A stretch of DNA of 64,000 nucleotides from CAWACP01 sp963780655 (GCA_963780655.1 CAWACP010000003.1:1178001-1242000), one strand, 5' to 3'. Shown: positions 27,286-34,927, counted from the stretch's first letter. Made by a program: numbers and translations. The notes: generated by a model not told the origin, from the letters alone.

Positions 27286-28557
27286 TTACCTGCGCTTCAC
27301 GCATTTGTCGTAAAGGTTCGGGAATGCGCCCTCCGGGTCGTACTTGCGCTTGAGTTCGTCGTACCGCGGCCGGTTGTGCAGTCTCCAGAAGGTCTCCTCG
27401 TCGTACCAGGCCGTCGAATATAATCCTTTGCGGCCGCAAAGACGCAACACCTGCTCCTCCACCCGGCGATTGAAGTAGCCGTCTTCGTGACTGGTCGGCA
27501 CGGTGTCCCAGAATCCGAAATTGATGTACAGCTTCCGCGGATCGAGCGCGTACAGGTCCCACACCGTATCCGGATCGTATGGGCGGATGGGGCAGATCCA
27601 TATGGGCGTGATGCGAATCTCGCTCAGGAGAAAACCCAGAAACTCCGGAGCATGCTCGACGGGGATGTCCACGTCCTGGATCACCGACTCGGTCCCGTCG
27701 GACCAGGTTCTGACGCGGTGCGAGGCGCGCATGAGGCGCTGGTATGTGCGCGAGTTGAGGAGCCGCGGAGTGGCCAGCGCGCGTACCACCGGGTTGTGCG
27801 CATGGAAGTGTTTCGAGCACCAGAACCAGTCCGTATCCCATCGCCAGAGGTAATCGCTCGCGGTGAGCCAGTCTTCCCTGCGCGCGCGAATGGACTTGTA
27901 GTAGATCCCCATGTAGGTGTAATGGCTCGCGTACGGGGCATCGTCGGCGAATACGCCGGTGGTCGCGTACATCTCATTCCCGGAAAAGACTGCGCCATCC
28001 AGGTAATCGATAGAAGTTTCCTCGGAAATCTCCGCTATTCGCGCGAAGTAGCGCGCCGGATCCGAGTGACGCTCGTGATTGACGCGTACGTACCGGCGGG
28101 CGGGAATCAGCCGCACCTTCAGCCGCAGCGCGTAACCGACGGTGCCGTACGAGTTCGGGAAGCCATGGAAGAGATCCGCATTCCTGTCTCGCGAGCATAC
28201 GACGACGCGGCCATCCCCGAGCAGGACCTCCATCTCCTCCACCGTTTCGTGGACCAGCCCGTATCGAAACGATGACGACTCGATGCCGATGCCACTCACG
28301 GCGCCGCCAACCGTAATGGTCTTCAGTTGCGGAACCACCGTAGGCGCCAGACCGTGTCGCAGCGTCTCGGCGGCGAAATCTTCGTAGGTCGTCATGCCCT
28401 CCACGTCGGCCAGCATGGAATCGGCATCCACGCGCAGGACATGATGGAACTCGCGCACGTCCATTCTGCGCTTACGGCGCTGGTCGCGGTGACGGAAGAG
28501 ATTCGAAGTCGATTTCGCCAGCCCGATTTCCGATCCGGCCGACCGGGCGGCTGCCAT
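27286..28557 (-). CDS. FAD-binding oxidoreductase, TmsA/DHCR24-like
   Basis: FAD-dependent oxidoreductase of the FAD_binding_4 type, about 423 aa from ATG 28557. Diagnostic stretches are KSTSNLFRHR, VEGMTTYEDFAAETLRHG and VPQLKTITVGGAVSGIGIES. This pattern closely recalls the actinobacterial FAD oxidoreductase (TmsA/BfaA, Rv0449c-like) that reduces the 10-methylene intermediate in 10-methylstearate synthesis. Likely coding sequence (HERRVVRLADQ) extends about 13 residues upstream of this ATG, but no ATG, GTG or TTG lies between it and a REP repeat at 28597-28623, so the true start is unclear. It follows the Cfa-like gene, which supports a joint pathway. Confidence 0.8.
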   Translation of the reverse strand: MAAARSAGSEIGLAKSTSNLFRHRDQRRKRRMDVREFHHVLRVDADSMLADVEGMTTYEDFAAETLRHGLAPTVVPQLKTITVGGAVSGIGIESSSFRYGLVHETVEEMEVLLGDGRVVVCSRDRNADLFHGFPNSYGTVGYALRLKVRLIPARRYVRVNHERHSDPARYFARIAEISEETSIDYLDGAVFSGNEMYATTGVFADDAPYASHYTYMGIYYKSIRARREDWLTASDYLWRWDTDWFWCSKHFHAHNPVVRALATPRLLNSRTYQRLMRASHRVRTWSDGTESVIQDVDIPVEHAPEFLGFLLSEIRITPIWICPIRPYDPDTVWDLYALDPRKLYINFGFWDTVPTSHEDGYFNRRVEEQVLRLCGRKGLYSTAWYDEETFWRLHNRPRYDELKRKYDPEGAFPNLYDKCVKRR

Positions 28558-28596
28558 CTGGTCGGCGAGACGAACGACCCGGCGCTCGTGTTCATC

Positions 28597-28623
28597 ATGC
28601 AGGCTAAAAGCCTGCTCTACTGC
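28597..28623 (+). repeat. REP-like palindrome copy at a gene junction
   Basis: The unit ATGCAGGCTAAAAGCCTGCT plus CTACTG lies between the stop of the Cfa-like gene (28623-28625) and the first coding residues of the FAD oxidoreductase on the reverse strand. Insertion here seems to have replaced the usual start region of the oxidoreductase. Confidence 0.75.
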
Positions 28624-29873
28624 TAACGGACGGACTGGTAGCAAGGAATGTCGCCTTTGGAAAGGACGATTTGCCAGAGCTGCAGTTTGCGCGCGCGGAA
28701 GGCTCCGGCCGAGACCAACAGATAATACTTCCACATGCGATAGAAACGATCGTTGTATTTCGGGCGCAGCTCCGGCCAGGCACGGTCGAAATTGCGGAAC
28801 CAGGCCATGAGCGTGCGGTCGTAATCCGGCCCGAAATTGTGCCAGTCTTCGATGACCCAGAGATCGTCCATCGCCTTGCCCAGTTGCGCCGCCGAGGGGA
28901 TGACGCCGTTCGGAAATATGTAGCGGTCGATCCACGGGTCGGTGCTCGCTTCCGAAACATTGTTCCCGATGGTGTGCAGCAGGAACAGGCCGCCCGGCCT
29001 GAGGCGCGCGTGCGCGAGCTGCAGAAATGCCCGGTAATTGGCGGGACCGATGTGCTCGCAGAGGCCGATCGAGGCTACCCGGTCGAACCGGCCTTCCCGC
29101 GCGGCCTCGCGGTAATCCCGCTCCTCGATGCGAACCGGCAGGCCGCGGCACAGATCACGCGCATAAGCCACCTGCTCGCGCGAAATGTTATAGCTGACCA
29201 CTTCACAGCCGTACTCGGAGGCGGCGAAATGGGCGAAACCGCCGAACCCGCATCCCAGCTCGAGCACGCTCATGCCGGGCGCGAGCCCCAGCTTACGGCA
29301 GATCAGGTGAAGCTTGTTCTCCTGCGCTTCCTCAAGGGTGCGCGCGTTCTTCCAGTACGCGCATGTGTACTGCATCCGCGGGTCGAGCATGGCGCGATAC
29401 AGATCGTTGCCGAGGTCGTAATGCTCATGCGCAACCTCGCGCGATTTCGATCTGGTCTGACGGTTGAAGAGCCTGCCCTTCAGAGCGAGCCATAACGCGG
29501 TCGGGGCCGGGATGCGTTTGTGAGGGTCGGCGCGATGAACGCGCGCGAAGAAATCGTCGAGCGCGGCGGCGTCCCACCACCCGTCCATGTAGGCCTCGCC
29601 GGCGCCCAGCGTCCCATGCGCGAGAATGCGTTGATAGACGCGATCATCGTAGACCTGCATGTCCCAGGGACGGTCGCCGTTGATGCGGACGTCGACGTCG
29701 GTGAGGATTCCGGCGATGGGGCGCGCAGGAGGAGGAAGGGCGGTCGCTACACCGGCCAGTTCGCGAGCGCTCGCATCGCAATGAGCAGCCATGGTCTGAT
29801 CGCTTTCCGGCGAAACAGCCCCGAAATGATAAGGTAACCTGGTTAGAGGGACGGCGACAACCAGGTTCTTCAC
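28623..29873 (-). CDS. Cyclopropane-fatty-acid synthase family methyltransferase (Cfa or TmsB type)
   Basis: SAM-dependent methyltransferase acting on unsaturated phospholipid acyl chains, 416 aa. The C-terminal catalytic domain begins with HYDLGNDLYRAMLDPRMQYT. It has the SAM-binding loop VLELGCGFGGFAHFA and the conserved segments SIGLCEHIGPANY, HTIGNNV, WIDRYIFPNGVIPS and VIEDWHNFGPDYDRTL. The end (WQIVLSKGD) matches the family. It could make cyclopropane or 10-methyl(ene) fatty acids; the FAD oxidoreductase directly downstream favours the latter. The start is either ATG 29873 or an internal ATG about 26 codons later. Confidence 0.9.
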   Translation of the reverse strand: MKNLVVAVPLTRLPYHFGAVSPESDQTMAAHCDASARELAGVATALPPPARPIAGILTDVDVRINGDRPWDMQVYDDRVYQRILAHGTLGAGEAYMDGWWDAAALDDFFARVHRADPHKRIPAPTALWLALKGRLFNRQTRSKSREVAHEHYDLGNDLYRAMLDPRMQYTCAYWKNARTLEEAQENKLHLICRKLGLAPGMSVLELGCGFGGFAHFAASEYGCEVVSYNISREQVAYARDLCRGLPVRIEERDYREAAREGRFDRVASIGLCEHIGPANYRAFLQLAHARLRPGGLFLLHTIGNNVSEASTDPWIDRYIFPNGVIPSAAQLGKAMDDLWVIEDWHNFGPDYDRTLMAWFRNFDRAWPELRPKYNDRFYRMWKYYLLVSAGAFRARKLQLWQIVLSKGDIPCYQSVR

Positions 29874-29926
29874 GCGTTTGACGGCGGCGGGTCGGTACGA
29901 TGGTACACTGTTGATAACCTGCCTTC

Positions 29927-30003
29927 GGGCGCGTAGCTCAGTTGGTTAGAGCGCCTGCTTCACACGCAGGAGGTCACAGGTTCGAGTCCTGTCGCGCCCA
30001 CCA
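29927..30003 (+). tRNA. tRNA-Val (CAC)
   Basis: Complete cloverleaf with acceptor stem GGGCGCG/CGCGCCC, anticodon arm CCTGC-TTCACAC-GCAGG giving anticodon CAC, T arm ACAGG-TTCGAGT-CCTGT and encoded CCA. The 3' half from the anticodon loop onward is the left attachment site of the integrative element. Confidence 0.95.
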
Positions 30004-30005
30004 TT
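29959..30005 (+). repeat. attL core (47 bp)
   Basis: Left copy of the perfect 47-bp direct repeat. It starts in the anticodon loop of tRNA-Val and ends two bases past CCA, so integration preserves a functional tRNA. Confidence 0.9.
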
Positions 30006-30049
30006 GATTTCAAGCAAATACAAACGGAGGGAAGAGTTGGAGGGAGTAG

Positions 30050-30072
30050 TTGTGACGTGGATTGTGACGTAA
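30050..30072 (+). promoter_or_regulatory. Putative integrase arm site, left
   Basis: A 23-bp sequence made of two TGTGACGT units separated by GGAT. It recurs without mismatch at 34641-34663 near the other end. Position 45 bp inside attL suits an arm-type binding site for the tyrosine integrase. Confidence 0.5.
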
Positions 30073-30076
30073 GAGC

Positions 30077-31270
30077 TCAATTCGCTTTCCTCGACTCTGG
30101 TTGGCTCGTTGCCGAGGGCCCCCCCATCAGACCGCTTTCCAGTTTTTCCAGCGCCGAGCGCTTGGCGGCCATCCGAACGTGGCTGTAGTGTTCGAGCATA
30201 CGGCGCGACATGTGGCCGGCGACGGCCATTAGCGTGGCGTCGGACGCACCGGCTTCGGCCATTTCGGTGATGGCCTGGTGGCGGAGATCGTGGAAGCGCA
30301 GACGGCGGATCGGAGCGGCGGCCCGTTTCCATGCTGCGATGGCGGCGCGGAGACCTTTGCCGGATTCGAGTGCCTGTTGCGCGGCATCTCTGCCGACGCC
30401 CCTGGTCGTTTCGCGAACCAATTTGCGCCATGCGGTCCGCCAGCTCTTCTGCGGGCGTGAGGGATCGATAATCCGCTCCTCGCGGGCGGGGAAAACGTAA
30501 TGTACCGGCTCGCTGCTGCCGAGCGCTTGTGCGCGTTCCAACAAGCGAGCGAGCGCGGCCATGGCATCGCCGTTCAGCGGGATGGTCCGATGGCCGGCCG
30601 CGGTCTTACTGCGGCGGATCGTGGCGACTCGGTTGAACAGATCCACGTCCTGCCAACGCAGGTTCTTGATCTCCACGCCGCGACACGTGGTCGAAACGGC
30701 GAGCACTGCCGCGCAATGCGCGACCATCCATTCCGGGCGGCTCGCGGCAGTCTCAAACAGCTTGCGCTTCAGATCTGGCGGCAGAACCTTGGCGATGGTG
30801 CCGCGATCCTCTGGGAGTGCCTTTACGTCTTCGGAGATGGCATTCCAGACCTTGGCCCGTTTCAGCATGCGGCGAAGGACGCCGGTTTCCATGTTGACGG
30901 TCCGGCCGGATACGCCTGCATCAAGGCGCGCTTTCTGATACCCGGATACGTCTTCGGCTTTGAATCGGAGTAACGGCTTCTCGCCGAAATGTTTCACCAG
31001 AGGCCCGAGGCGTTCCTTCTCGAACTGCATGGTCCTTTCGGAAACGTGCGGCTCGCGTTCTTCGAGGTACACAGTCACGGCCTCTTGAAACGGCTTGCGC
31101 GCAAATTCGCGCCCCGTCTTCGAAGCGTTCTTGCCCTGCTTGATTTCGGCAATGCGATTCTTTTCGAGCTCTTTCGCTTGTCGCTTATCGGTTGTGTTCA
31201 GCGCCTCGCGATAACGAACGCCGTGGATCGTTACGTCGAGGTGCCAGTGACCAGTGCGTTTGTAGATCAT
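30077..31270 (-). CDS. Tyrosine-type integrase of the tRNA-Val element
   Basis: Site-specific recombinase, 397 aa from ATG 31270. An N-terminal arm-binding domain (GHWHLDVTIHGVRYREALNT) and a core-binding SAM-like domain (about 75-165) precede the catalytic domain. Catalytic residues are visible: Arg in STTCRGVEIKNLRW, His and Arg in HDLRHQAI, His in VAGHMSRR, and Tyr in LEHYSHV. It reads toward the tRNA with its stop about 70 bp inside attL. An upstream in-frame start would add 34 low-quality residues overlapping the excisionase region, so ATG 31270 is chosen. It should catalyse insertion into and excision from tRNA-Val. Confidence 0.93.
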   Translation of the reverse strand: MIYKRTGHWHLDVTIHGVRYREALNTTDKRQAKELEKNRIAEIKQGKNASKTGREFARKPFQEAVTVYLEEREPHVSERTMQFEKERLGPLVKHFGEKPLLRFKAEDVSGYQKARLDAGVSGRTVNMETGVLRRMLKRAKVWNAISEDVKALPEDRGTIAKVLPPDLKRKLFETAASRPEWMVAHCAAVLAVSTTCRGVEIKNLRWQDVDLFNRVATIRRSKTAAGHRTIPLNGDAMAALARLLERAQALGSSEPVHYVFPAREERIIDPSRPQKSWRTAWRKLVRETTRGVGRDAAQQALESGKGLRAAIAAWKRAAAPIRRLRFHDLRHQAITEMAEAGASDATLMAVAGHMSRRMLEHYSHVRMAAKRSALEKLESGLMGGPSATSQPESRKAN

Positions 31271-31308
31271 GCTGCTCCTTCCTCGGCGAGATCTTCCCGC
31301 CTCGATGA

Positions 31309-31518
31309 TCAGCTTGCCGCACGCGTGGTCATCGCCGCAAGCGTGCCGCCGGTTGGGAGCGCGTCCACCCACGAGTCGAGGTCTTCAGGACGATAGCGTA
31401 CGAGCGAGCCGATTTTGACGAACGTCGGTCCGCGCTTCTCTATTCGCCACCGCCGTAGGGTCGCGACGCTGACGTTCAGACGTTTGGAGACGTCCTGTTC
31501 GTTGAGAAAACTCTGCAT
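31309..31518 (-). CDS. Excisionase-like helix-turn-helix protein
   Basis: A 69-aa MerR/excisionase-type (HTH_17) DNA-binding protein: FLNEQDVSKRLNVSVATLRRW is the helix-turn-helix and GPTFVKIGSLVRYRPEDLDSW the wing. It lies 38 bp upstream of the integrase on the same strand, the normal place for a recombination directionality factor. It likely directs excision and may regulate the integrase promoter. Confidence 0.85.
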   Translation of the reverse strand: MQSFLNEQDVSKRLNVSVATLRRWRIEKRGPTFVKIGSLVRYRPEDLDSWVDALPTGGTLAAMTTRAAS

Positions 31519-31728
31519 AGTTCACCTCTGAGCGAGTATCGGAGCTCCGCTGCTCGGCAGAGCTCCTAAGTACTATGGGACTGCCGGAGGCATTTGGGGA
31601 CGCTCTCGAGAAAAAAGCATCGAAAAAGGCGAGTCCCAAACGGGACCCACTGAACTGAAAATGCAACTCGCTTGATGCGATTGAGGCGTGAGGAAATAAT
31701 TACAAAACACACCGCGAGCGAGTCCCAC

Positions 31729-32003
31729 TCCCTTTATGTTCCACTACCAGCTTTTCGCTGCCGTGGATCGGTTGCCGAGCAGAGCAAGTTGCCTAACATT
31801 GCCGAACTTTGCCTAAGATTTCCTAATCTTGCACTACCAGCTTTTCGCTGCCGTGGATCGGTTGCCGAGCAGAGCAAGTTGCCTAACATTGCCGAACTTT
31901 GCCTAACATTTCCTAATCTTGTCGAACATTGTCGTAGTTTGTCGAAGGCTGTCGTAGCCAACCAAATTCGGCCGCCACAGAGCGGTAGTGGAACATAAAG
32001 GGA
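31729..32003. repeat. Inverted-repeat-bounded array of 10-bp repeats
   Basis: Perfect 20-bp inverted repeats (31729-31748 and 31984-32003, sequence TCCCTTTATGTTCCACTACC) enclose a 90-bp tandem duplication (31742-31831 and 31832-31921, one mismatch at 31817). Within it runs a register of 10-bp units: GCCTAACATT, GCCGAACTTT, GCCTAAGATT, TCCTAATCTT, then GTCGAACATT, GTCGTAGTTT, GTCGAAGGCT, GTCGTAGCCA. GC content is clearly lower than the surroundings. It fills most of the 640-bp gap between the excisionase and the TonB-like gene, and no convincing gene lies in it. It may be a MITE-like insertion or a phased protein-binding array. Confidence 0.75.
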
Positions 32004-32158
32004 ACGAGATACTCCTGCACAGTTTTTGGTGCGTAGCCTCCGCCCGCTCTGCGGTTGCGCCGTATTGCGATTTCGGGCGAGCGTATTCGCTTCGTGATAC
32101 GGCCCTGGCCCTACACGTCTGACCTCGGAGCGATGCCGCGAACACACTGCAGCTACGC

Positions 32159-33255
32159 TCAATCAGGAAGCTTGAAGGGTAAGTCGACGACCGTGCTCGT
32201 CTCCTGCGGATTTCCCCGGAAAAGAATTGGGTGGTACCGCCACTGCCTCACTGCAGCCACTGCTGCAGGAACCAACTCTGGAGGACCGCTGATTTCTTTG
32301 ACGTCCGTAACGAGTCCATCCTTGCCGATCGTCACGAGCAGCGAAACGGTGCCTTGTATGCGTGCGGCCTTTGCTTGGTCGGGATACTCCGGAGCGACGC
32401 GATCGATCAGTTGCTTATTGGCTTCCGCCGGATCGAGATCGATTCGGATTGGGACCTTGATCGTCACGATGGACTTGGGAGAGCTAGGGATGCTCGCCGG
32501 CTTCTCTTCCGTCGGATGAGTGCTCCCGGAACTGCGGAACGCCTTCGAGACTTGATACCGGTAATAGTCCTCGCCCTTTATGAAAAGCACTTTCCCTCGA
32601 GCCGCTATGGCACTGGTTCCGTTCGATGCCGGCGTGAACTTCCAGCTTGACAGACTCTTCGTCAGCAGCGATATGGATTTGGATTCCTTTCCTTCAGCGG
32701 GCTGAACGTCGGCGACTTCACCACTCGGGTCGACGGTGAAGTCGAACAGGACTACTTCGTCTCCTGGTTCGCGTTCGCCGGTCGGCATCGTGCCGGATTT
32801 CAGGACGGGTGGCGTGACTCCAGTATCCAACGCGAACGCAAGCGGGCCGGCGCCCATATTCGGGGCTGTGGAGTCAGACCAAAGTTATACGCGAATCGGA
32901 ATGCTACATCGACGGGTGATCCGTCCTTCGCGCCGGGTTTGAAGCGCCATTTCCGGATGCACTCGGCGGCCCTTTCATCCATGCTGTACCCCGCAGACTG
33001 CACGACCTCGACGTCTCGAACACTTCCGTCGGCTTTCACTACCAGGGAGAGCGTGACTTCGCCTTGTGCTCGTATCTTGCGAGCCAGGTCCGGTATCTCA
33101 CAGGACGTTCTGTACATCGGCGATGGCGCGGATACTCCATTGCCGACCTGATATGCTCCATCAGGGCGCATCGAGCCAGGCGGAACCGGCGCGTTGAGTT
33201 GCGCATAAATGACGGGAGCTACCGAAAGAATCAGAAACCCTATAGCGCGGAACAT
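32159..33255 (-). pseudogene. TonB-like secreted protein split by a frameshift
   Basis: The 5' part (33255 to about 32855) has a signal peptide (MFRAIGFLILSVAPVIYAQ) and one TonB C-terminal-like domain (IRAQGEVTLSLVVKADGSV, CIRKWRFKPG). It runs past its expected junction into nonsense ending at 32800. The 3' part, in the frame shifted by one, contains a middle domain (VVLFDFTVDPSGEVADVQPA) and a second TonB C-like domain (AARIQGTVSLLVTIGKDGLV). The frames join if one C is added to the CCCC run near 32862, giving about 365 aa. Such stand-alone TonB_C proteins are abundant in acidobacteria; coupling to a transporter is unproven. It may be functional if the missing base is a sequencing error. 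Confidence 0.7.
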
Positions 33256-33312
33256 GATGAAGACGAGCGTAGCTCAATTTGCGGCCTGAGCGGAAGCTGC
33301 CGGTCGGCTGGC

Positions 33313-33687
33313 CTACTCCGTTGGCAATCGATATTCAATGCACTCCACCGCTTTGCCTTTCAGGCTTACTTCAATTGCTGAATTGATCAGCTCCTTCCCT
33401 GCCAGGTACAGAATGGCCGCCTCGAATAGAGCGCGCTGGAGAGCTGGGGCGGCATTCGGAATGATGATGATCAGACCTGCGTGCAATTCCATTTTGCCGA
33501 AGAGCCGAATGAAATCGACGCGATTGTTGGTGACGAACGTGAATTCATCCCTGCCGATTCGGTCGGCCAGTTCCCAGTCTGGCTTGCCGCTTAGACCGAG
33601 GTGGTTGACGTGGGTTGCTTCGAATCCAGCGCTATGAGCGGCTCCGACCAGCGACTCATGCAGGCATTCGTCAATGAGGAACCTCAT
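33313..33687 (-). CDS. DUF5615 PIN-like toxin
   Basis: Small PIN-like protein of 124 aa. MRFLIDECLHESLV has the first acidic site, and LADRIGRDEFTFVTNNRVDFIRL the middle site where related proteins often read TxDxDF, so one acidic residue may be replaced. Family members are predicted nucleases paired with DUF433 antitoxins in VapBC-like loci. The start overlaps the antitoxin stop by 4 bp (33684-33687), the usual antitoxin-first operon order. As cargo of the integrative element it could stabilise the island. Confidence 0.82.
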   Translation of the reverse strand: MRFLIDECLHESLVGAAHSAGFEATHVNHLGLSGKPDWELADRIGRDEFTFVTNNRVDFIRLFGKMELHAGLIIIIPNAAPALQRALFEAAILYLAGKELINSAIEVSLKGKAVECIEYRLPTE

Positions 33688-34301
33688 GCACTCGTGAGCA
33701 GAGTGCTCAGTGGAAAGGATTTCCGGCCTCGTGCTTTTTTCCCCTGCCAGGGGCGGCGGCTGGGGCGTCCCCGCCGTGGGTACGCACGCATGTATAGCGT
33801 TGCGATGGCGATCTTTTCCTTGCTCAGCGTTGGATAGCCTTCCAGAATCTCCTCGGCGGTCGCGCCCTGCGCGAGCATGTCGGCGACCAGGTCCACAGGA
33901 ATCCGTGTGCCCTTGAAGACAGGGGTTCCGCGCATGATCTCCTGGTCGCTGACGACCATTTCCTCCATACGCGCCAGTTGCTTCAACTGACTCTCCACGG
34001 CACGCCTGGCCGTCCCGATCTCGATCAGGAGCGCTGTCCCGTTCGCGACGGGCAGTTTTTCGGTCTTAGGCGATCGCTGAATTGACTCCGCGATTCCTCG
34101 CCGGGTTCCAACGGGCAACAACCGCAGGCCTTCCGCCTCGAGTTGCAGGTAGATCAACTGCTCTTTCGAAAGCAGCCGGCGAACCGTTGCGCCAGCCCGT
34201 GCGGACCGGGGACGTATTAGGCGACTGTCGATTGCTTTGTGAACCGCAGCTAGCGGCAAACCTGTTATCGCGGCAGCTTGGGCAGGTGTGTATCCGTCCA
34301 T
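33684..34301 (-). CDS. DUF433 antitoxin (VapB45-like)
   Basis: A 205-aa protein with a MerR-like N-terminal helix-turn-helix (YTPAQAAAITGLPLAAVHKAI) and a C-terminal DUF433 domain (IMRGTPVFKGTRIPVDLVADMLAQGATAEEILEGYP). This fused layout is typical of antitoxins that both bind DNA and neutralise a DUF5615 toxin. The extreme C terminus is an Arg/Lys-rich tail. A near-perfect palindrome sits 6 bp before its start codon, suggesting autoregulation. Confidence 0.85.
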   Translation of the reverse strand: MDGYTPAQAAAITGLPLAAVHKAIDSRLIRPRSARAGATVRRLLSKEQLIYLQLEAEGLRLLPVGTRRGIAESIQRSPKTEKLPVANGTALLIEIGTARRAVESQLKQLARMEEMVVSDQEIMRGTPVFKGTRIPVDLVADMLAQGATAEEILEGYPTLSKEKIAIATLYMRAYPRRGRPSRRPWQGKKARGRKSFPLSTLLTSA

Positions 34302-34306
34302 GCTTT

Positions 34307-34332
34307 AATTCTACTCCAATCGGAGAAGAATT
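34307..34332. promoter_or_regulatory. Putative operator of the toxin-antitoxin operon
   Basis: A 26-bp near-palindrome with halves AATTCTACTCC and GGAGAAGAATT lies immediately upstream of the DUF433 start codon. Antitoxins of this type commonly repress their own promoter, so this is a good candidate operator. Confidence 0.5.
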
Positions 34333-34414
34333 ACTCGGAGCGTGATGTCCTCGGTGTCGGATGGTTTGTGATGAGCGGCGCTCCGGGAAGCTCTGCTATC
34401 GTTGATTCATCGCC

Positions 34415-34537
34415 ATGGATCCGACGAAAGATACCAGAAGCATCGCCGTGAAGAAAGTCCTCGGCCGGCGTGAGCGAGGCCTGTGTGGTGCCTGTGGGAA
34501 GAATCCTTGCGCATGCAAGGGGGACGTAGAAAAATGA
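34415..34537 (+). CDS. Possible small Cys-rich protein
   Basis: A 40-aa reading frame starting ATG 34415 with a compact C-terminal cysteine cluster (LCGACGKNPCACKGDVEK), which could bind zinc. No clear ribosome site is visible. It is divergent from the antitoxin and lies in a 520-bp stretch otherwise without genes. Its stop overlaps the start of a second micro-ORF by 4 bp. It could equally be chance. Confidence 0.3.
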   Translation: MDPTKDTRSIAVKKVLGRRERGLCGACGKNPCACKGDVEK

Positions 34538-34593
34538 AATACGCTACGATTCTGACCCCGGACATTCCGCGAAAGCACAGAAAGAAGCGATAG
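34534..34593 (+). CDS. Possible 19-residue basic peptide
   Basis: Micro-ORF starting at the ATGA overlap with the preceding Cys-rich frame and ending in a run of Arg, Lys and His (PRKHRKKR). The overlap suggests translational coupling, but such a short frame is weak evidence alone. Confidence 0.2.
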   Translation: MKYATILTPDIPRKHRKKR

Positions 34594-34640
34594 TGCCTCC
34601 CTTACGTTAGGGGACGCAGATTTGCTGCACTCTCCAATCC

Positions 34641-34663
34641 TTGTGACGTGGATTGTGACGTAA
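34641..34663 (+). promoter_or_regulatory. Putative integrase arm site, right
   Basis: Exact second copy of the 23-bp double TGTGACGT sequence found near attL, here 163 bp inside attR. A degenerate third copy follows attR near 34916-34938. Confidence 0.5.
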
Positions 34664-34825
34664 CCCACCTCAGAATTGGCCAGGTTGACCGATTTTGCGC
34701 CTTTGCTCGGCAGTGCTCGACCGGACTCGACATTCGCACGAATGCCGGCGAAGCCCCTCAAATTCACGGGCTTCGCCGGCACTCGCGATCATCGTCGCTC
34801 ACCGCCTCACGCCTAACCCGGCCAA

Positions 34826-34872
34826 TTCACACGCAGGAGGTCACAGGTTCGAGTCCTGTCGCGCCCACCATT
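34826..34872 (+). repeat. attR core (47 bp)
   Basis: Right copy of the perfect 47-bp repeat: only the 3' half of tRNA-Val, with no 5' half, confirming it is the product of integration rather than a second tRNA gene. Confidence 0.9.
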
Positions 34873-34927
34873 CATTCAGAAAGATACAAACAGAGGGAAG
34901 ACTTGGAGGGAGTCGTCGTAACGTGGA

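Larger units (their letters stand above)
29959..34872. mobile_element. 4.9-kb integrative element in tRNA-Val
   Basis: A perfect 47-bp direct repeat, consisting of the tRNA-Val 3' half plus two bases, occurs at 29959-30005 and 34826-34872. Inside, next to the intact tRNA, are a tyrosine integrase facing the tRNA and an excisionase, the classic layout of tRNA-targeted genomic islands. Cargo is a TonB-like gene with a frameshift, a DUF433/DUF5615 toxin-antitoxin pair and possible micro-ORFs. There are no replication, conjugation or phage structural genes, so mobility would depend on integrase/excisionase and a helper. Confidence 0.9.

Noticed and set aside
29946..30431. Reverse-strand frame of 161 aa ending GGRDRTRTCDLLRVKQAL
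   Set aside because: The tail is the well-known artefact produced by reading antisense through a tRNA gene; the rest is antisense to the integrase.
31742..31921. CRISPR array
   Set aside because: Units are 10 bp in direct register and the 90-bp block is duplicated without unique spacers; no cas genes nearby.
31672..31998. 108-codon frame through the repeat array with 30-residue tandem repeats
   Set aside because: Frame is open only because the 90-bp repeat is a multiple of three; the opposite strand is open too, and there is no ribosome site or conserved pattern.
34396..34782. Reverse-strand frame of 128 aa in the island
   Set aside because: Overlaps the arm-type site and the micro-ORFs, with no recognisable pattern.
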